Assembly: GCF_000449425.2 (NCBI RefSeq)
Contig: NZ_AVHW01000010.1
Location: forward strand, 1 to 47,626
Origin: Clostridioides difficile CD160
GTDB taxonomy: Bacteria; Bacillota; Clostridia; Peptostreptococcales; Peptostreptococcaceae
Length of the DNA stretch: 47,626 nt
Direction of reading: 5' to 3'
Under the pieces are notes generated by a model. That model was not told where the DNA came from. It saw only the letters and a program-made list of their open reading frames with translations, and did no database searches. A program made the translations under genes and the position numbers. Positions within the stretch are counted from its first letter, which is position 1, and every line of letters starts with the position of its first letter. Below are positions 8,615 to 15,806 of this stretch, in pieces.

Positions 8615-8695
8615 TTTGCAAAAAGAAAGAAGAAATCAAGGAGAAGAACCGAAATTTCTTCAAAAGTATTATATAAAAGCTTTTTAGTGTATCAA
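8615..8695 (-). ncRNA. sRNA array unit 1, very short RNA with anti-Shine-Dalgarno loop
   Basis: -35 TTGATA (8690-8695), 16-nt spacer, -10 TATAAT (8668-8673); start near 8661. The RNA would begin directly with the terminator hairpin GAAGAAAT / ATTTCTTC (8629-8661) and end in TTTCTTTTT, about 45 nt in all. The loop reads TTCGGTTCTTCTCCTTG, complementary to AAGGAGAAG, a perfect clostridial ribosome site. A further -10-like TATAAT (8737-8742) with a weak -35 (TTGTAT, 8760-8765) lies upstream without its own terminator. Confidence 0.5.
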
Positions 8696-8771
8696 ACCAA
8701 GCTTAAATATAATCCATAAAATTTAGATGTGCTATCATTATAGCCACTTTTCTAAATTAATACAAGATTTT

Positions 8772-9041
8772 TTAAATAATTTTCTCATTTTTATAGTTAT
8801 TTTTTTTGTACTTTACTATTTTTTTATTATTTTTTTGTTTTTTCCCATACAAAATATACTCCAACTTAATAAAAATCAAACTAATACTTAATCCAAAACT
8901 AAAAATCACATAAAAAAACATATAGTATTTCATACCTATATGTACTTTTAGCAAAGAATTTACGATTAGCATCATAAAAGTTATAAAAAAACATAATTTC
9001 AGTGAAAAAAGTATATTTCTTAAAATTCTTTTTGTTATCAT
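8772..9041 (-). CDS. Small membrane protein, unknown
   Basis: The 89-residue product has two likely transmembrane helices (about 10-27 and 36-58) and a lysine/asparagine-rich cytoplasmic tail (KKQKNNKKIVKYKKNNYKN). GGGGAG lies 10 nt before the ATG. It sits directly upstream of the sRNA array on the same strand, with no terminator visible between them. I do not recognise a family. The good ribosome site and membrane topology argue for a real gene. Confidence 0.55.
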   Translation of the reverse strand: MITKRILRNILFSLKLCFFITFMMLIVNSLLKVHIGMKYYMFFYVIFSFGLSISLIFIKLEYILYGKKQKNNKKIVKYKKNNYKNEKII

Positions 9042-9605
9042 TATTATTTTCTCCCCATTTTTATTTTACTCTAAATATATATACTTTATTTACATGATAA
9101 ATATTTTTCTTTTTTTATATTTTTTTATAAAAACTCCACTAAAAAATATTTCATAATAAGTTTTAGAATAAAGTTTATAAAAAAACACACCTAATAAATA
9201 GATGTGTTTTTAGTGCGAAAATCAATTAAATTTTTTGTATAAATTTCTCAAAATTATTATAGTCTTTTCTAATAATAATTCTATTAAAAATAAACATTAA
9301 TATGTTTTATATATTAATGTTTACTTTTATTGGGATAAAATGGTTTTTAATCTCATTCCGAACAAACGTTCAAAGCCTTGTATGCGTTTTTAAAGCCATT
9401 AAATTTATATTGATGATATTTTATATCAGTACAAAATAATATATCTTTAAAATCTATCTAATAGCTTTAAAATGCAAAATAGCTATTATAAAGTTATTTA
9501 TAACCCTGAAATATTAGATTTTAATATATTCAAACAAGACTCTAGATATAGATTATATTATTTAACTTATTACACAGTTAAGTTTTGGCTTTTAATATTA
9601 TATTC
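9042..9605. other. AT-rich intergenic stretch with two hairpins
   Basis: No gene is seen. A minus-strand terminator lies at 9181-9211 (AAAAACACATCT / AGGTGTGTTTTT with one G-U), preceded by a TATAAT at about 9258-9263 but no clear -35. This could be a further, weaker short transcript like those of the array. A second symmetrical hairpin lies at 9292-9322 (AAACATTAATAT / ATATTAATGTTT) and may terminate transcription from the gene at 9606. Confidence 0.5.
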
Positions 9606-10307
9606 TTATACATTAGAAGCTTTTGTCTTTAATTTTTCTACAATGAAAAAAATTATGGTAAAGATAATAGCTGCTATCATTGAACCAAAAACAACTTTAA
9701 CGAAATTTTCTATTCCTATAATATATAAAATATACATGAAGACAATGTCTAGAATTACAAAAACTATAAATTCTTTTTTAAGTATATCTTCTTTAAAAGT
9801 CTTCTTAAGTTCTTTTATATTAAAATTAAATGCTGTGTCTAATGCAATATATCTTCCAAGAAACATTGCTATAATAAGAGACGTGAATTCATATGGTACA
9901 TAATAGATTCTACTTAAAAAAATCAGGCTTAAATTAGCAAGACATACGGTTATTGACATTTCTTTATCTGATAACAAATTGTCATTTATGATACTTTTTT
10001 TTATAATGAAAGTGTAAATAATTTTCATTACAAAACTTAAGAGTATCAATATTAAAGATTGTGCTATTACAGAATTCACCAATTCTAAGTATTGAATAGT
10101 AACCATTAAAGCTATTGGTATAAAAGCACAATAATGCAAGAAAATAAATTCTATAAATTTATTAGCTGAAAAATTATTTCTTTTTGATACAGATTGGCAA
10201 AGTGATAAAATTGCATCATTAGATGCTTTTATATATAATAAAATCATTATAATTAAAACCATAGAAAATGATACGAAAAAATAAGCATTTAAATCTAAGT
10301 CTTTCAT
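9606..10307 (-). CDS. Multi-pass membrane protein, unknown
   Basis: The 233-residue product is strongly hydrophobic, with about six to seven predicted transmembrane helices and short basic loops (IKELKKTFKEDILKK). ATG at 10307 is chosen because TTGGAGGT lies 7 nt upstream; the open frame extends 14 codons further without a ribosome site. I do not recognise the family and see no catalytic motif. The gene lies between the AbiE-like operon and the AT-rich region and appears monocistronic. Confidence 0.65.
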   Translation of the reverse strand: MKDLDLNAYFFVSFSMVLIIMILLYIKASNDAILSLCQSVSKRNNFSANKFIEFIFLHYCAFIPIALMVTIQYLELVNSVIAQSLILILLSFVMKIIYTFIIKKSIINDNLLSDKEMSITVCLANLSLIFLSRIYYVPYEFTSLIIAMFLGRYIALDTAFNFNIKELKKTFKEDILKKEFIVFVILDIVFMYILYIIGIENFVKVVFGSMIAAIIFTIIFFIVEKLKTKASNV

Positions 10308-10419
10308 TAATACCTCCAATTTTAAAATTTTTAGTTTTATCCTCTTCATTATACATAAAACTCTAATTAATATTCCAATTATATGAAATTTTTAATATTT
10401 TTTTATAGAATCAATAAAA

Positions 10420-10453
10420 AAACGACCTTTTAAATGCTATTTTAAGGTCGTTT
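10420..10453 (-). terminator. Intrinsic terminator of the AbiE-like operon
   Basis: Arms AAACGACCTT and AAGGTCGTTT; in the minus-strand direction the stem is followed by TTTTTTATTG. It lies about 110 bases downstream of the last gene of the operon (stop at 10565). Confidence 0.75.
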
Positions 10454-10564
10454 AAATTCTATCTTCTAGTACTTTTATATTGAATATATTATTTTATCTT
10501 AGAAACTAATTTAAAAAGCTTCATTCCAAAAATACCTTCATTTTAATATTTTTAGTTATAAATA

Positions 10565-10996
10565 TTAATTTTCTTCATAATAATCATGCGTTTTTGCAAA
10601 ACTTATAGCATCCAATACTTTTTGTTCTATATTATAATATCTAGCTACATTAAGTACTTCATTATAATGTTCTTCTCCATTCTCATTATAGAAAATGTAA
10701 TAGTCTAAAGCTTCCTGGATAAAACTATACTCACTATCATACTTTATCATATCACAAATAGTTCTTGCAGGATTTGTTATCCAAACACCTTTTCTAACTT
10801 CTTCTACATAAGATAAATCTAACTTTTTAACAGGATACACTGTAAAATAATCTGTATCAATCTCTTTATCTATAAAAGCAGATTGAGCTATTATATGATT
10901 GTCTGGAAAATTAGTTATTCCTAATAAACTTCCTGCATATTCTCCACATAAGACAACATTATTGAAAGAGTTTCTTAATACTCCTGTAAAATCCAC
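10565..10996 (-). CDS. AbiEi-like antitoxin C-terminal domain without the usual HTH
   Basis: The 143-residue product matches the antitoxin part of AbiEi proteins: VVLCGEYAGSLLGIT, then FTVYPVKKLDLSYVEEVRKG, the hallmark VWITNPARTICDMIKY, and a helical tail. AbiEi proteins normally have an N-terminal winged-helix DNA-binding domain and are 200-280 residues long; here that part is absent. GTG at 10996 is used, with GGAGG 7 nt upstream. The start overlaps the end of the AbiEii-like gene by 22 bases, which suggests translational coupling. In known AbiE (type IV TA) modules this protein counters the nucleotidyltransferase toxin and represses the operon. The missing HTH means repression must come from elsewhere, if it occurs. 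Confidence 0.75.
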   Translation of the reverse strand: MDFTGVLRNSFNNVVLCGEYAGSLLGITNFPDNHIIAQSAFIDKEIDTDYFTVYPVKKLDLSYVEEVRKGVWITNPARTICDMIKYDSEYSFIQEALDYYIFYNENGEEHYNEVLNVARYYNIEQKVLDAISFAKTHDYYEEN

Positions 10997-11811
10997 CTAT
11001 CATTCCTCCAAACATAATTTTTATTTGATTTTGATGCTATAAATGTGTGTATTGGAACTATAAAATTACTTACTCTTTTATAAACGGTTGCAAATTCAGG
11101 CTTAGATTCAATACCTCTTAATCTATTATATCCATGTTCTAAAGTGTTAAAATTTTCTAATTGGAACATGTACATTTTTTCTGGTATATTTTTATATTTA
11201 TCTATATATAATCTTACTAAATCATTGCTATTATAACCTTTTAAATAGCTTAATGAATATATATCAAATAAATCTTTTAACCTTCTATTAATCTGTTTAC
11301 TCTCACAAGCATGTATCTTATCAACTAATATTAGTTCTGGTGTATATCCATTAATTGTAACTAATCCACCTAGTGAATATTTCTCTGAGTCTAAAGTAGA
11401 CCACTTAAAATTCACATCGATACTGAATCTGGTTATTAATTCAGCAGCTCTATAAACACCTATAGTTACACTTTCATTTTTAGTAGCTTCACTTGTTGTT
11501 ATTTCTTTTATAACTTTATATATTACTTTAAATCTACTATACTCAGAACAACCTATTATATCTTTTTTGAAATTAAGCCATTTATTATAATCAGTTCCGT
11601 GTATATCTATATCTTTTGTTAATCTTCTATTCACATAATTATATTTTTTAAAAGCACATAATAATGTTATTCCACCTTTAAAAATCATATCATTGAAACT
11701 ATTGCTATGACTCATACAATAGATAAAATCCTCTATATAATCTAGTGTACTATTATTATCATGAAAATTGTTACTACTACTACTCCATTTATTATTAATC
11801 AACGGTATCAT
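10975..11811 (-). CDS. AbiEii-like nucleotidyltransferase toxin
   Basis: The 278-residue product carries the DNA-polymerase-beta-like nucleotidyltransferase signature of AbiEii/DUF1814 proteins. FKGGITLL (about 44-51) is followed by RLTKDIDIHG (about 63-72) with the metal-binding acidic pair. Further on, ELILVDKIHACES and RLKDLFDIYSLSYL (about 159-188) match the conserved Lys and R..D.YDL motifs. Relatives such as AbiEii and MenT transfer nucleotides to tRNA and block growth. GAGAGGA almost touches the ATG at 11811; a TTG three codons later is better spaced and may be the real start. The gene precedes its antitoxin-like partner, the reverse of the usual order. Confidence 0.78.
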   Translation of the reverse strand: MIPLINNKWSSSSNNFHDNNSTLDYIEDFIYCMSHSNSFNDMIFKGGITLLCAFKKYNYVNRRLTKDIDIHGTDYNKWLNFKKDIIGCSEYSRFKVIYKVIKEITTSEATKNESVTIGVYRAAELITRFSIDVNFKWSTLDSEKYSLGGLVTINGYTPELILVDKIHACESKQINRRLKDLFDIYSLSYLKGYNSNDLVRLYIDKYKNIPEKMYMFQLENFNTLEHGYNRLRGIESKPEFATVYKRVSNFIVPIHTFIASKSNKNYVWRNDRWILQEY

Positions 11812-11865
11812 TCCTCTCTTTAATGAGATTTTAGTTTTATAAGAGAAATCAAAACACTTAAATAG

Positions 11866-12432
11866 TTATGAGTTTTTCACTATTATCTTTATACTTTCTT
11901 GCATATTAAATCCTTTTTCTAATTGTCTTAATACACCTATAATTTCAGTAGACCCTCTATTTGATGTATTTAAATATAAGTTAAGTTCTGAGATATATCT
12001 ATCTTCATTATTTTTTATCTTTTCATAAAACAAATTAACACGACTTTCAAGTATATGCATAAGTTTATCTTTATCTAGTTTTGCAAAATACCTTATAGAA
12101 TATTCAAGTACATCTCTCCAGCTACTTACATCTTGCTTACTATCTCCAAATTTTATACCTACTGGAGTCATTCCTCTAAAATAATTATTTATGGAATTAA
12201 TAGAAACTTCACATTCCTCAGATGAATTAGATAGACCTGTTGTATGTTCTAAAATTGACTTTATCTTCTTTAATTCATCTTTCAATATTTTAACTTCTTC
12301 TGTTTCTTCATCTGATATATTTATATAATCTAAATTTTTCATTTCTTTGCTTAATAATTTCTCATATTTTTGTATAGATGCAAGTAAAGGATATCTTAAA
12401 CTATACATTTTCTCTATAATTTCTTTATTCAT
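11866..12432 (-). CDS. Unknown helical protein, first gene of the AbiE-like operon
   Basis: The 188-residue product has a charged, probably coiled-coil N-terminal half (DEETEEVKILKDELKKIKSIL). A C-terminal part contains YFRGMTPVGIKFGDS followed by VSSWRDVLEYSIRYFAKLD. The 'P..I.F.....V.SW.DVL' pattern occurs in C-terminal modules of various defence and phage proteins, but I cannot assign a family. The ATG at 12432 follows AAAGGAA. It is the promoter-proximal gene, preceding the toxin-like gene by about 55 bases. It could be the regulator that replaces the missing HTH of the AbiEi-like protein, though no HTH is visible. Confidence 0.6.
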   Translation of the reverse strand: MNKEIIEKMYSLRYPLLASIQKYEKLLSKEMKNLDYINISDEETEEVKILKDELKKIKSILEHTTGLSNSSEECEVSINSINNYFRGMTPVGIKFGDSKQDVSSWRDVLEYSIRYFAKLDKDKLMHILESRVNLFYEKIKNNEDRYISELNLYLNTSNRGSTEIIGVLRQLEKGFNMQESIKIIVKNS

Positions 12433-12477
12433 CACTTTTTCCTTTCAAAACACTTAATCTTTCACTTACTTATATCT

Positions 12478-12551
12478 ATTATACAAGGATAATATTTATT
12501 TAGCAATGACGTATATTTTCAAACAAGGATAATGTTTATTTAGCAATGATG
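12478..12551 (-). promoter_or_regulatory. Promoter and two direct-repeat operators of the AbiE-like operon
   Basis: Minus-strand promoter: -35 TTGCTA (12501-12506), 17-nt spacer, -10 TATAAT (12478-12483). Two 29-bp direct repeats beginning ACAAGGATAAT and ending TTAGCAATGA lie at 12483-12511 and 12523-12551 (period 40 bp, two differences). The first covers the spacer and -35. This is the layout of an autoregulated toxin-antitoxin promoter. Confidence 0.65.
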
Positions 12552-12703
12552 GGCATTTCTAAACAATGATATTTCATTATATTTTTTAATTTTATATAAT
12601 TCAAGAGGCATAAAAATGGATTCTTCACATATGTCCAATTTCTAAGAGTTTGAATTGTTTTACCTATTTTATTTGCAAATACTCCTATTGAGTGATATTT
12701 CAT
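12536..12703 (-). pseudogene. Relic of an IS607-family TnpA (MerR-like HTH)
   Basis: A 55-codon frame starts at ATG 12703 with GAGGTGAT well placed upstream. Residues 6-23 (IGVFANKIGKTIQTLRNW) match the MerR-like HTH at the N-terminus of IS607-family serine recombinases. After RNW the sequence loses similarity and stops inside the operator repeat. The rest of the transposase and any TnpB are missing, so this is a remnant whose downstream part was replaced by the promoter region of the AbiE-like operon. Confidence 0.65.
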
Positions 12704-12730
12704 TTGTTTATCACCTCAATAGGAGTATTT
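12677..12730 (-). promoter_or_regulatory. Hairpin that would sequester the IS607 relic's ribosome site
   Basis: A perfect 16-bp inverted repeat (12677-12692 and 12715-12730, AAATACTCCTATTGAG) continues inward with TGATA/TATCA. In minus-strand RNA the GAGGTGAT ribosome site lies in the stem and the ATG in the loop. This kind of hairpin is known to block translation of tnpA in IS200/IS605-type elements and prevents read-through activation. Confidence 0.6.
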
Positions 12731-12824
12731 CATAATTTATAATTTATTTTTATATTTTTACATATATTTATAGATTTTGTTTAGCAGTTGTTACCCTACT
12801 AGAAAATTAGATTGTATTTATAAT

Positions 12825-13055
12825 TTATATAAAATCTTGAATAACATCTATACATGTTTTTATCTCATCATTGTACATATGGCTTTCAAGAATAAAATAT
12901 TGTATTATTGTTTGGCTATCTTCATCTAGAGATAATATTTTTTTTAATATCTCTTTTATTTTTTCATCCGTGTCTAATGTTTCTACAAATTGGCTAATTA
13001 AATCAGTTAACTTATCCTCTATATTTTCACTAGTATTTTCTATGATATTTTTCAC
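12825..13055 (-). CDS. Small acidic helical protein, unknown
   Basis: The 76-residue product is acidic and helical (SENIEDKLTDLISQFVETLDTDEKIKEILKK), with no cysteines or motifs I recognise. The start is a GTG overlapping the end of the upstream small gene (13030-13188). Its own ribosome site is weak (GAAAG), so translation is probably coupled. It closes the run of small early-type genes on the minus strand. Confidence 0.45.
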   Translation of the reverse strand: MKNIIENTSENIEDKLTDLISQFVETLDTDEKIKEILKKILSLDEDSQTIIQYFILESHMYNDEIKTCIDVIQDFI

Positions 13056-13188
13056 CTTCTATTCTTTCTAATAGATTCTCGTAATCCTCTTCAGACATAT
13101 ATTTTTGAAATAATTCATATCCATCTCTTTTTTTATCTGAAATAACAATACTTTTTATTTTATTTATAATATTCATTAATCTATTCAA
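13030..13188 (-). CDS. 52-residue unknown protein
   Basis: A short frame starts at TTG 13188 (AAAGGTGAT three nt upstream) or at ATG 13176. The product is basic then acidic (INKIKSIVISDKKRD, then ELFQKYMSEEDYENLLERIEG). It overlaps the start of the following gene by 26 bases. Strong ribosome site, unknown function. Confidence 0.5.
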   Translation of the reverse strand: MNRLMNIINKIKSIVISDKKRDGYELFQKYMSEEDYENLLERIEGEKYHRKY

Positions 13189-13273
13189 ATCTATCACCTT
13201 TGTTATACATATATTAACTTACCCTTTGTTTAACTTTATAGCCTATACTTAATGCCCATTTAACTTCCTTATT

Positions 13274-13453
13274 TTATATATTAGTTGTATCCTTCAATGG
13301 ATAAATATCATTATTCTCATCACAATTACAACATTTCCATCTTTCTTTCATTCTATTTTCTTTACTATCATAAAAGTATTTTATAAACTCTTGGTCTTCT
13401 ATCCCTTCACAATTAATACAAGCTAATTTAGTTTTATCACCTTTAGTATACAT
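13274..13453 (-). CDS. 59-residue zinc-ribbon protein
   Basis: The ATG at 13453 follows GGAGGAAA at good spacing. The product has two metal-binding knuckles, CINC near residues 12-15 and CCNC near 41-44, typical of a small treble-clef or zinc-ribbon protein. Its end, DENNDIYPLKDTTN, is polar. It lies in the run of early-type genes. The role is unknown; DNA or RNA binding is the usual one for such ribbons. Confidence 0.65.
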   Translation of the reverse strand: MYTKGDKTKLACINCEGIEDQEFIKYFYDSKENRMKERWKCCNCDENNDIYPLKDTTNI

Positions 13454-13480
13454 TTCCCGATTTCCTCCTATTTAAGTATT

Positions 13481-13594
13481 TTATTGGTTGCTATAATCTT
13501 CTGATACTTCTATACTATCAATTATCTTATTATCCATTTCATCCATATTAGTTGATTCCTCTATATCAACTTTATTATAATTGCTGGTAAGCAA
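13481..13594 (-). CDS. Possible 37-residue acidic peptide
   Basis: A short frame runs from TTG 13594 just after the stop of the 139-residue gene upstream. The product is acidic (VDIEESTNMDEMDNKIID). The ribosome site (GTGGA) is poor, so the gene is doubtful. It fills an otherwise empty 120-base stretch. Confidence 0.25.
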   Translation of the reverse strand: MLTSNYNKVDIEESTNMDEMDNKIIDSIEVSEDYSNQ

Positions 13595-13603
13595 TTTTCC
13601 ACT

Positions 13604-14023
13604 TTATGACAACAAAGCAAATATAAGATTTTTCAAAAATAAAAACAATGAAAACATAGATACAAGAATTACAATTTTAAAGAAAAAAGCTATATTAGTT
13701 GTTTTCTCATCAATAATATGAATAAATTCTTTTAAATCCATTATGAACTTATCATTATAATTAGTTGCAGTTGTATATATAACTAATTTATTTTGATTTT
13801 GTTCCTTATCATGATAATAATTATTTTTTTTATCTTTATATATTGCTACAGTTGAATTAGTAGATTTGTCAAGCTTGTTTGTACACTCATATTTATATAT
13901 ATTTCTTTCTAAATTTTCATCATAAATTTTTTGCAATTTACTTTGTTTAGTTGGTTCACTCACTCCAATAGTTCCATAAATTTCATCATTAATACCTGTA
14001 TAGTAAAAAGGAGATTTTATCAT
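13604..14023 (-). CDS. DUF1653-like protein with C-terminal membrane helix
   Basis: The 139-residue product begins IKSPFYYTGINDEIYGTIG and later has NKLVIYTTATNYNDKFIMDLKEF. This is a diverged form of the DUF1653 pattern (IYKHFKGNYY...ELVVY...RPLEMF). A C-terminal hydrophobic helix (IAFFFKIVILVSMFSLFLFL) is unlike its two paralogues at 14530 and 15427. ATG at 14023 is chosen: AAGGAA lies 9 nt upstream and the start shares ATGA with the stop of the previous gene, a classic coupled overlap. Function unknown. Confidence 0.65.
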   Translation of the reverse strand: MIKSPFYYTGINDEIYGTIGVSEPTKQSKLQKIYDENLERNIYKYECTNKLDKSTNSTVAIYKDKKNNYYHDKEQNQNKLVIYTTATNYNDKFIMDLKEFIHIIDEKTTNIAFFFKIVILVSMFSLFLFLKNLIFALLS

Positions 14024-14424
14024 TTTATATAATTCCTTTTTGAAATTTCTATATCTTCTATATCTATAACAATAGACCAATATGGTTTATGTCCAAATTC
14101 ATTTATCCAATTTTCAAATACTTCATTTAATCTATTATCAAGTATTTCTTTATGTTCATCTTTTATATGACTTGACCAACTCCCTCCAAATTCTCCAAAT
14201 TCATCATCAATTCTATCTTGAACATAATCTAGTATGTTTTCTGCATCTACACAAGGAATAAAAGCTTCTTTTCTTTTGCCAACATAAACTATTTTTTTAA
14301 ATTCTCCAGTCCTTTTAAGTTCCTCCTTAGCCCCTTGAATAGCTTCTTCTTTACTTTCATACTCGTTACTTGCAAAATATTCACCATTCCAACTATATAG
14401 CCAAATTTCTTTTTCCCCTTCCAT
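14020..14424 (-). CDS. Conserved phage-type protein, unknown
   Basis: The 134-residue product is acidic with features often seen in Firmicutes phage proteins: IWLYSWNGEYFASNEYESKEEAI, then VGKRKEAFIPCVDAENILDYVQ and a DEFGEFGGSW segment, ending with NEFGHKPYWSIVIDIEDIEI. I recall this architecture from phage early regions but know no function. It overlaps the next gene by 4 bases (ATGA). Confidence 0.7.
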   Translation of the reverse strand: MEGEKEIWLYSWNGEYFASNEYESKEEAIQGAKEELKRTGEFKKIVYVGKRKEAFIPCVDAENILDYVQDRIDDEFGEFGGSWSSHIKDEHKEILDNRLNEVFENWINEFGHKPYWSIVIDIEDIEISKRNYIK

Positions 14425-14529
14425 ATTTACACCTTCCTCAAAATATTATTCTTCTAAAACATATCTATTTAAGGTAATTGAAATGTATTATATTAGTATA
14501 TAAGTTATTTATTTTACTTAGTTTCAACA

Positions 14530-15075
14530 CTAACTACTTTTTATAAATTTCAAAAACCTTGAGATTACACTTTCTTTATTTCTATAATCCGAATCTTGTA
14601 TGGCTTGTCCAGTTTGAAGTCTATCCTTATTCTCTTTGCTTACATCATAAGACTCATCCTCGTTCCCACTTATTACTTTTTCAAATACAAAATCTTGAAA
14701 GTCTGTTTTTTTCCCTTTTGTCTTAATATCAGATAGATATATCTCTAAAGTAAGTTTTGCTATAAATGAACTTAGAGGTCTGGCCAAAGCTCCACTTTCA
14801 CTATTTAAATCTTTATATATTACCAAATTATCATTTTCAAACCTAGAATCATGATATAAATCACCTTGAATATCTTTTACTATATTTAGACTGCAATCAT
14901 CAAGTTCAGTATAAATAGCCTTTATTGATGTATCTTCATATTGCCTAAAATTAATATTATCAATTTCTATCTTATCTAATTTTTCTTTTTTTAGTGGTTT
15001 ACTTACTCCCATTGTTGCATAATAATCTCCTTTGAAATCTTTATATATGCATGGGCATTCTACATCTCTACTCAT
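14530..15075 (-). CDS. DUF1653-like protein
   Basis: The 181-residue product has the DUF1653 hallmarks: CIYKDFKGDYYATMGVSKP, later LYHDSRFENDNLVIYKDL, and ALARPLSSFIA. An extra C-terminal region of about 60 residues is charged. The start at 15075 is chosen because GGGGTG lies 5-7 nt upstream; the frame extends 15 codons further to a TTG overlapping the previous stop. DUF1653 proteins are small SH3-like proteins of unknown function, common in phages and plasmids. Two paralogues lie next to it. Confidence 0.7.
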   Translation of the reverse strand: MSRDVECPCIYKDFKGDYYATMGVSKPLKKEKLDKIEIDNINFRQYEDTSIKAIYTELDDCSLNIVKDIQGDLYHDSRFENDNLVIYKDLNSESGALARPLSSFIAKLTLEIYLSDIKTKGKKTDFQDFVFEKVISGNEDESYDVSKENKDRLQTGQAIQDSDYRNKESVISRFLKFIKSS

Positions 15076-15112
15076 CATCTCACCCCTATTTTCAATAATA
15101 TTAATAAGATTT

Positions 15113-15424
15113 TTACTCAAGCGTTCCTATAATTTCACAATTCCCATCAAAAAATCCTATATCTGTTCTTATATATTGATTACCTAACCACTCTATATAA
15201 ATTCCAACATGATAGCCATTATTCATATGAGCATACATACCTACCCTTACTATGCCAATATACTCTTCATTAGCGCAACTGGCTTTCACAATATCATTTT
15301 CTTTTAATTTTTTCCCATTAATATCTTTACTGATTATAAGTTCACTTCTTAACTTAAATTCTTTAAACCTATACCTTTGAGATACTTCAGGATACTTATT
15401 TTTATCAACTTCAGATAAAAACAT
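15113..15424 (-). CDS. YopX-like protein
   Basis: The 103-residue product contains SKDINGKKLKENDIVKASCANEEYIGIVR and ends NCEIIGTLE. This matches the conserved core of YopX proteins (D..G..I.EGDIV...V..... EVIGN). YopX domains are frequent in phage early regions; their function is unknown. The ribosome site is weak and the ATG lies 3 bases beyond the stop of the preceding DUF1653-like gene, which suggests coupling. Confidence 0.65.
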   Translation of the reverse strand: MFLSEVDKNKYPEVSQRYRFKEFKLRSELIISKDINGKKLKENDIVKASCANEEYIGIVRVGMYAHMNNGYHVGIYIEWLGNQYIRTDIGFFDGNCEIIGTLE

Positions 15425-15426
15425 AT

Positions 15427-15774
15427 CTATTGGTTTAAGAATAATTTATTACCTAGATACATAGATTTATATAGGACCAGTTCATCTTCACATTCATTTT
15501 TTAAATGATAGATTTTGTTACTTATAATAAATATTCTTATATATTCCTCAGTTTCAGTATGTTTTATATATATTGGAGTCAGTTGAATACTAACATCATT
15601 TTTTAACTTACGAAGCTCTTTCTCACTAGCTATAGGAGAACTTATTCCTAGTGTTATATAGAACTTACCTTTGAAATGTTCATATATTCCTGGTTTACTT
15701 TTCAGTCTATCTTTTCTTTTTAAACCATATAATCTTTTTGCATTTTCTAATTCTTCAATTCCATTTTTACACAA
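15427..15774 (-). CDS. DUF1653-like protein, closest to the family consensus
   Basis: The 115-residue product has PGIYEHFKGKFYITLGISSP, later HTETEEYIRIF and DELVLYKSMYLGNKLFLNQ, matching the DUF1653 consensus (GIYKHFKG..Y.VLG.A.HSETEE..VVYK.LY). The HTETEE motif lies beyond an insertion of about 25 residues. The start is TTG at 15774, with GAGGTG about 7 nt upstream. It is one of three related genes in 2 kb. Confidence 0.72.
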   Translation of the reverse strand: MCKNGIEELENAKRLYGLKRKDRLKSKPGIYEHFKGKFYITLGISSPIASEKELRKLKNDVSIQLTPIYIKHTETEEYIRIFIISNKIYHLKNECEDELVLYKSMYLGNKLFLNQ

Positions 15775-15806
15775 ATATTAACACCTCTTTATCTTGTCTG
15801 ATATTA

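Noticed and set aside
7006-8695. CRISPR array
   Set aside because: The repeats carry promoters and terminators, differ from each other and have variable spacing (about 90-230 bp). There is no constant short repeat/spacer pattern and no cas gene.
9472-9903. 143-codon plus-strand frame
   Set aside because: Mostly antisense to the membrane-protein gene at 9606-10307, which has a strong ribosome site; no usable site upstream of this frame.
12677-12730. Transcription terminator for the gene at 12825
   Set aside because: The stem is strong, but no T-run follows on the minus strand, and it coincides exactly with the start region of the IS607 relic, which explains it better.
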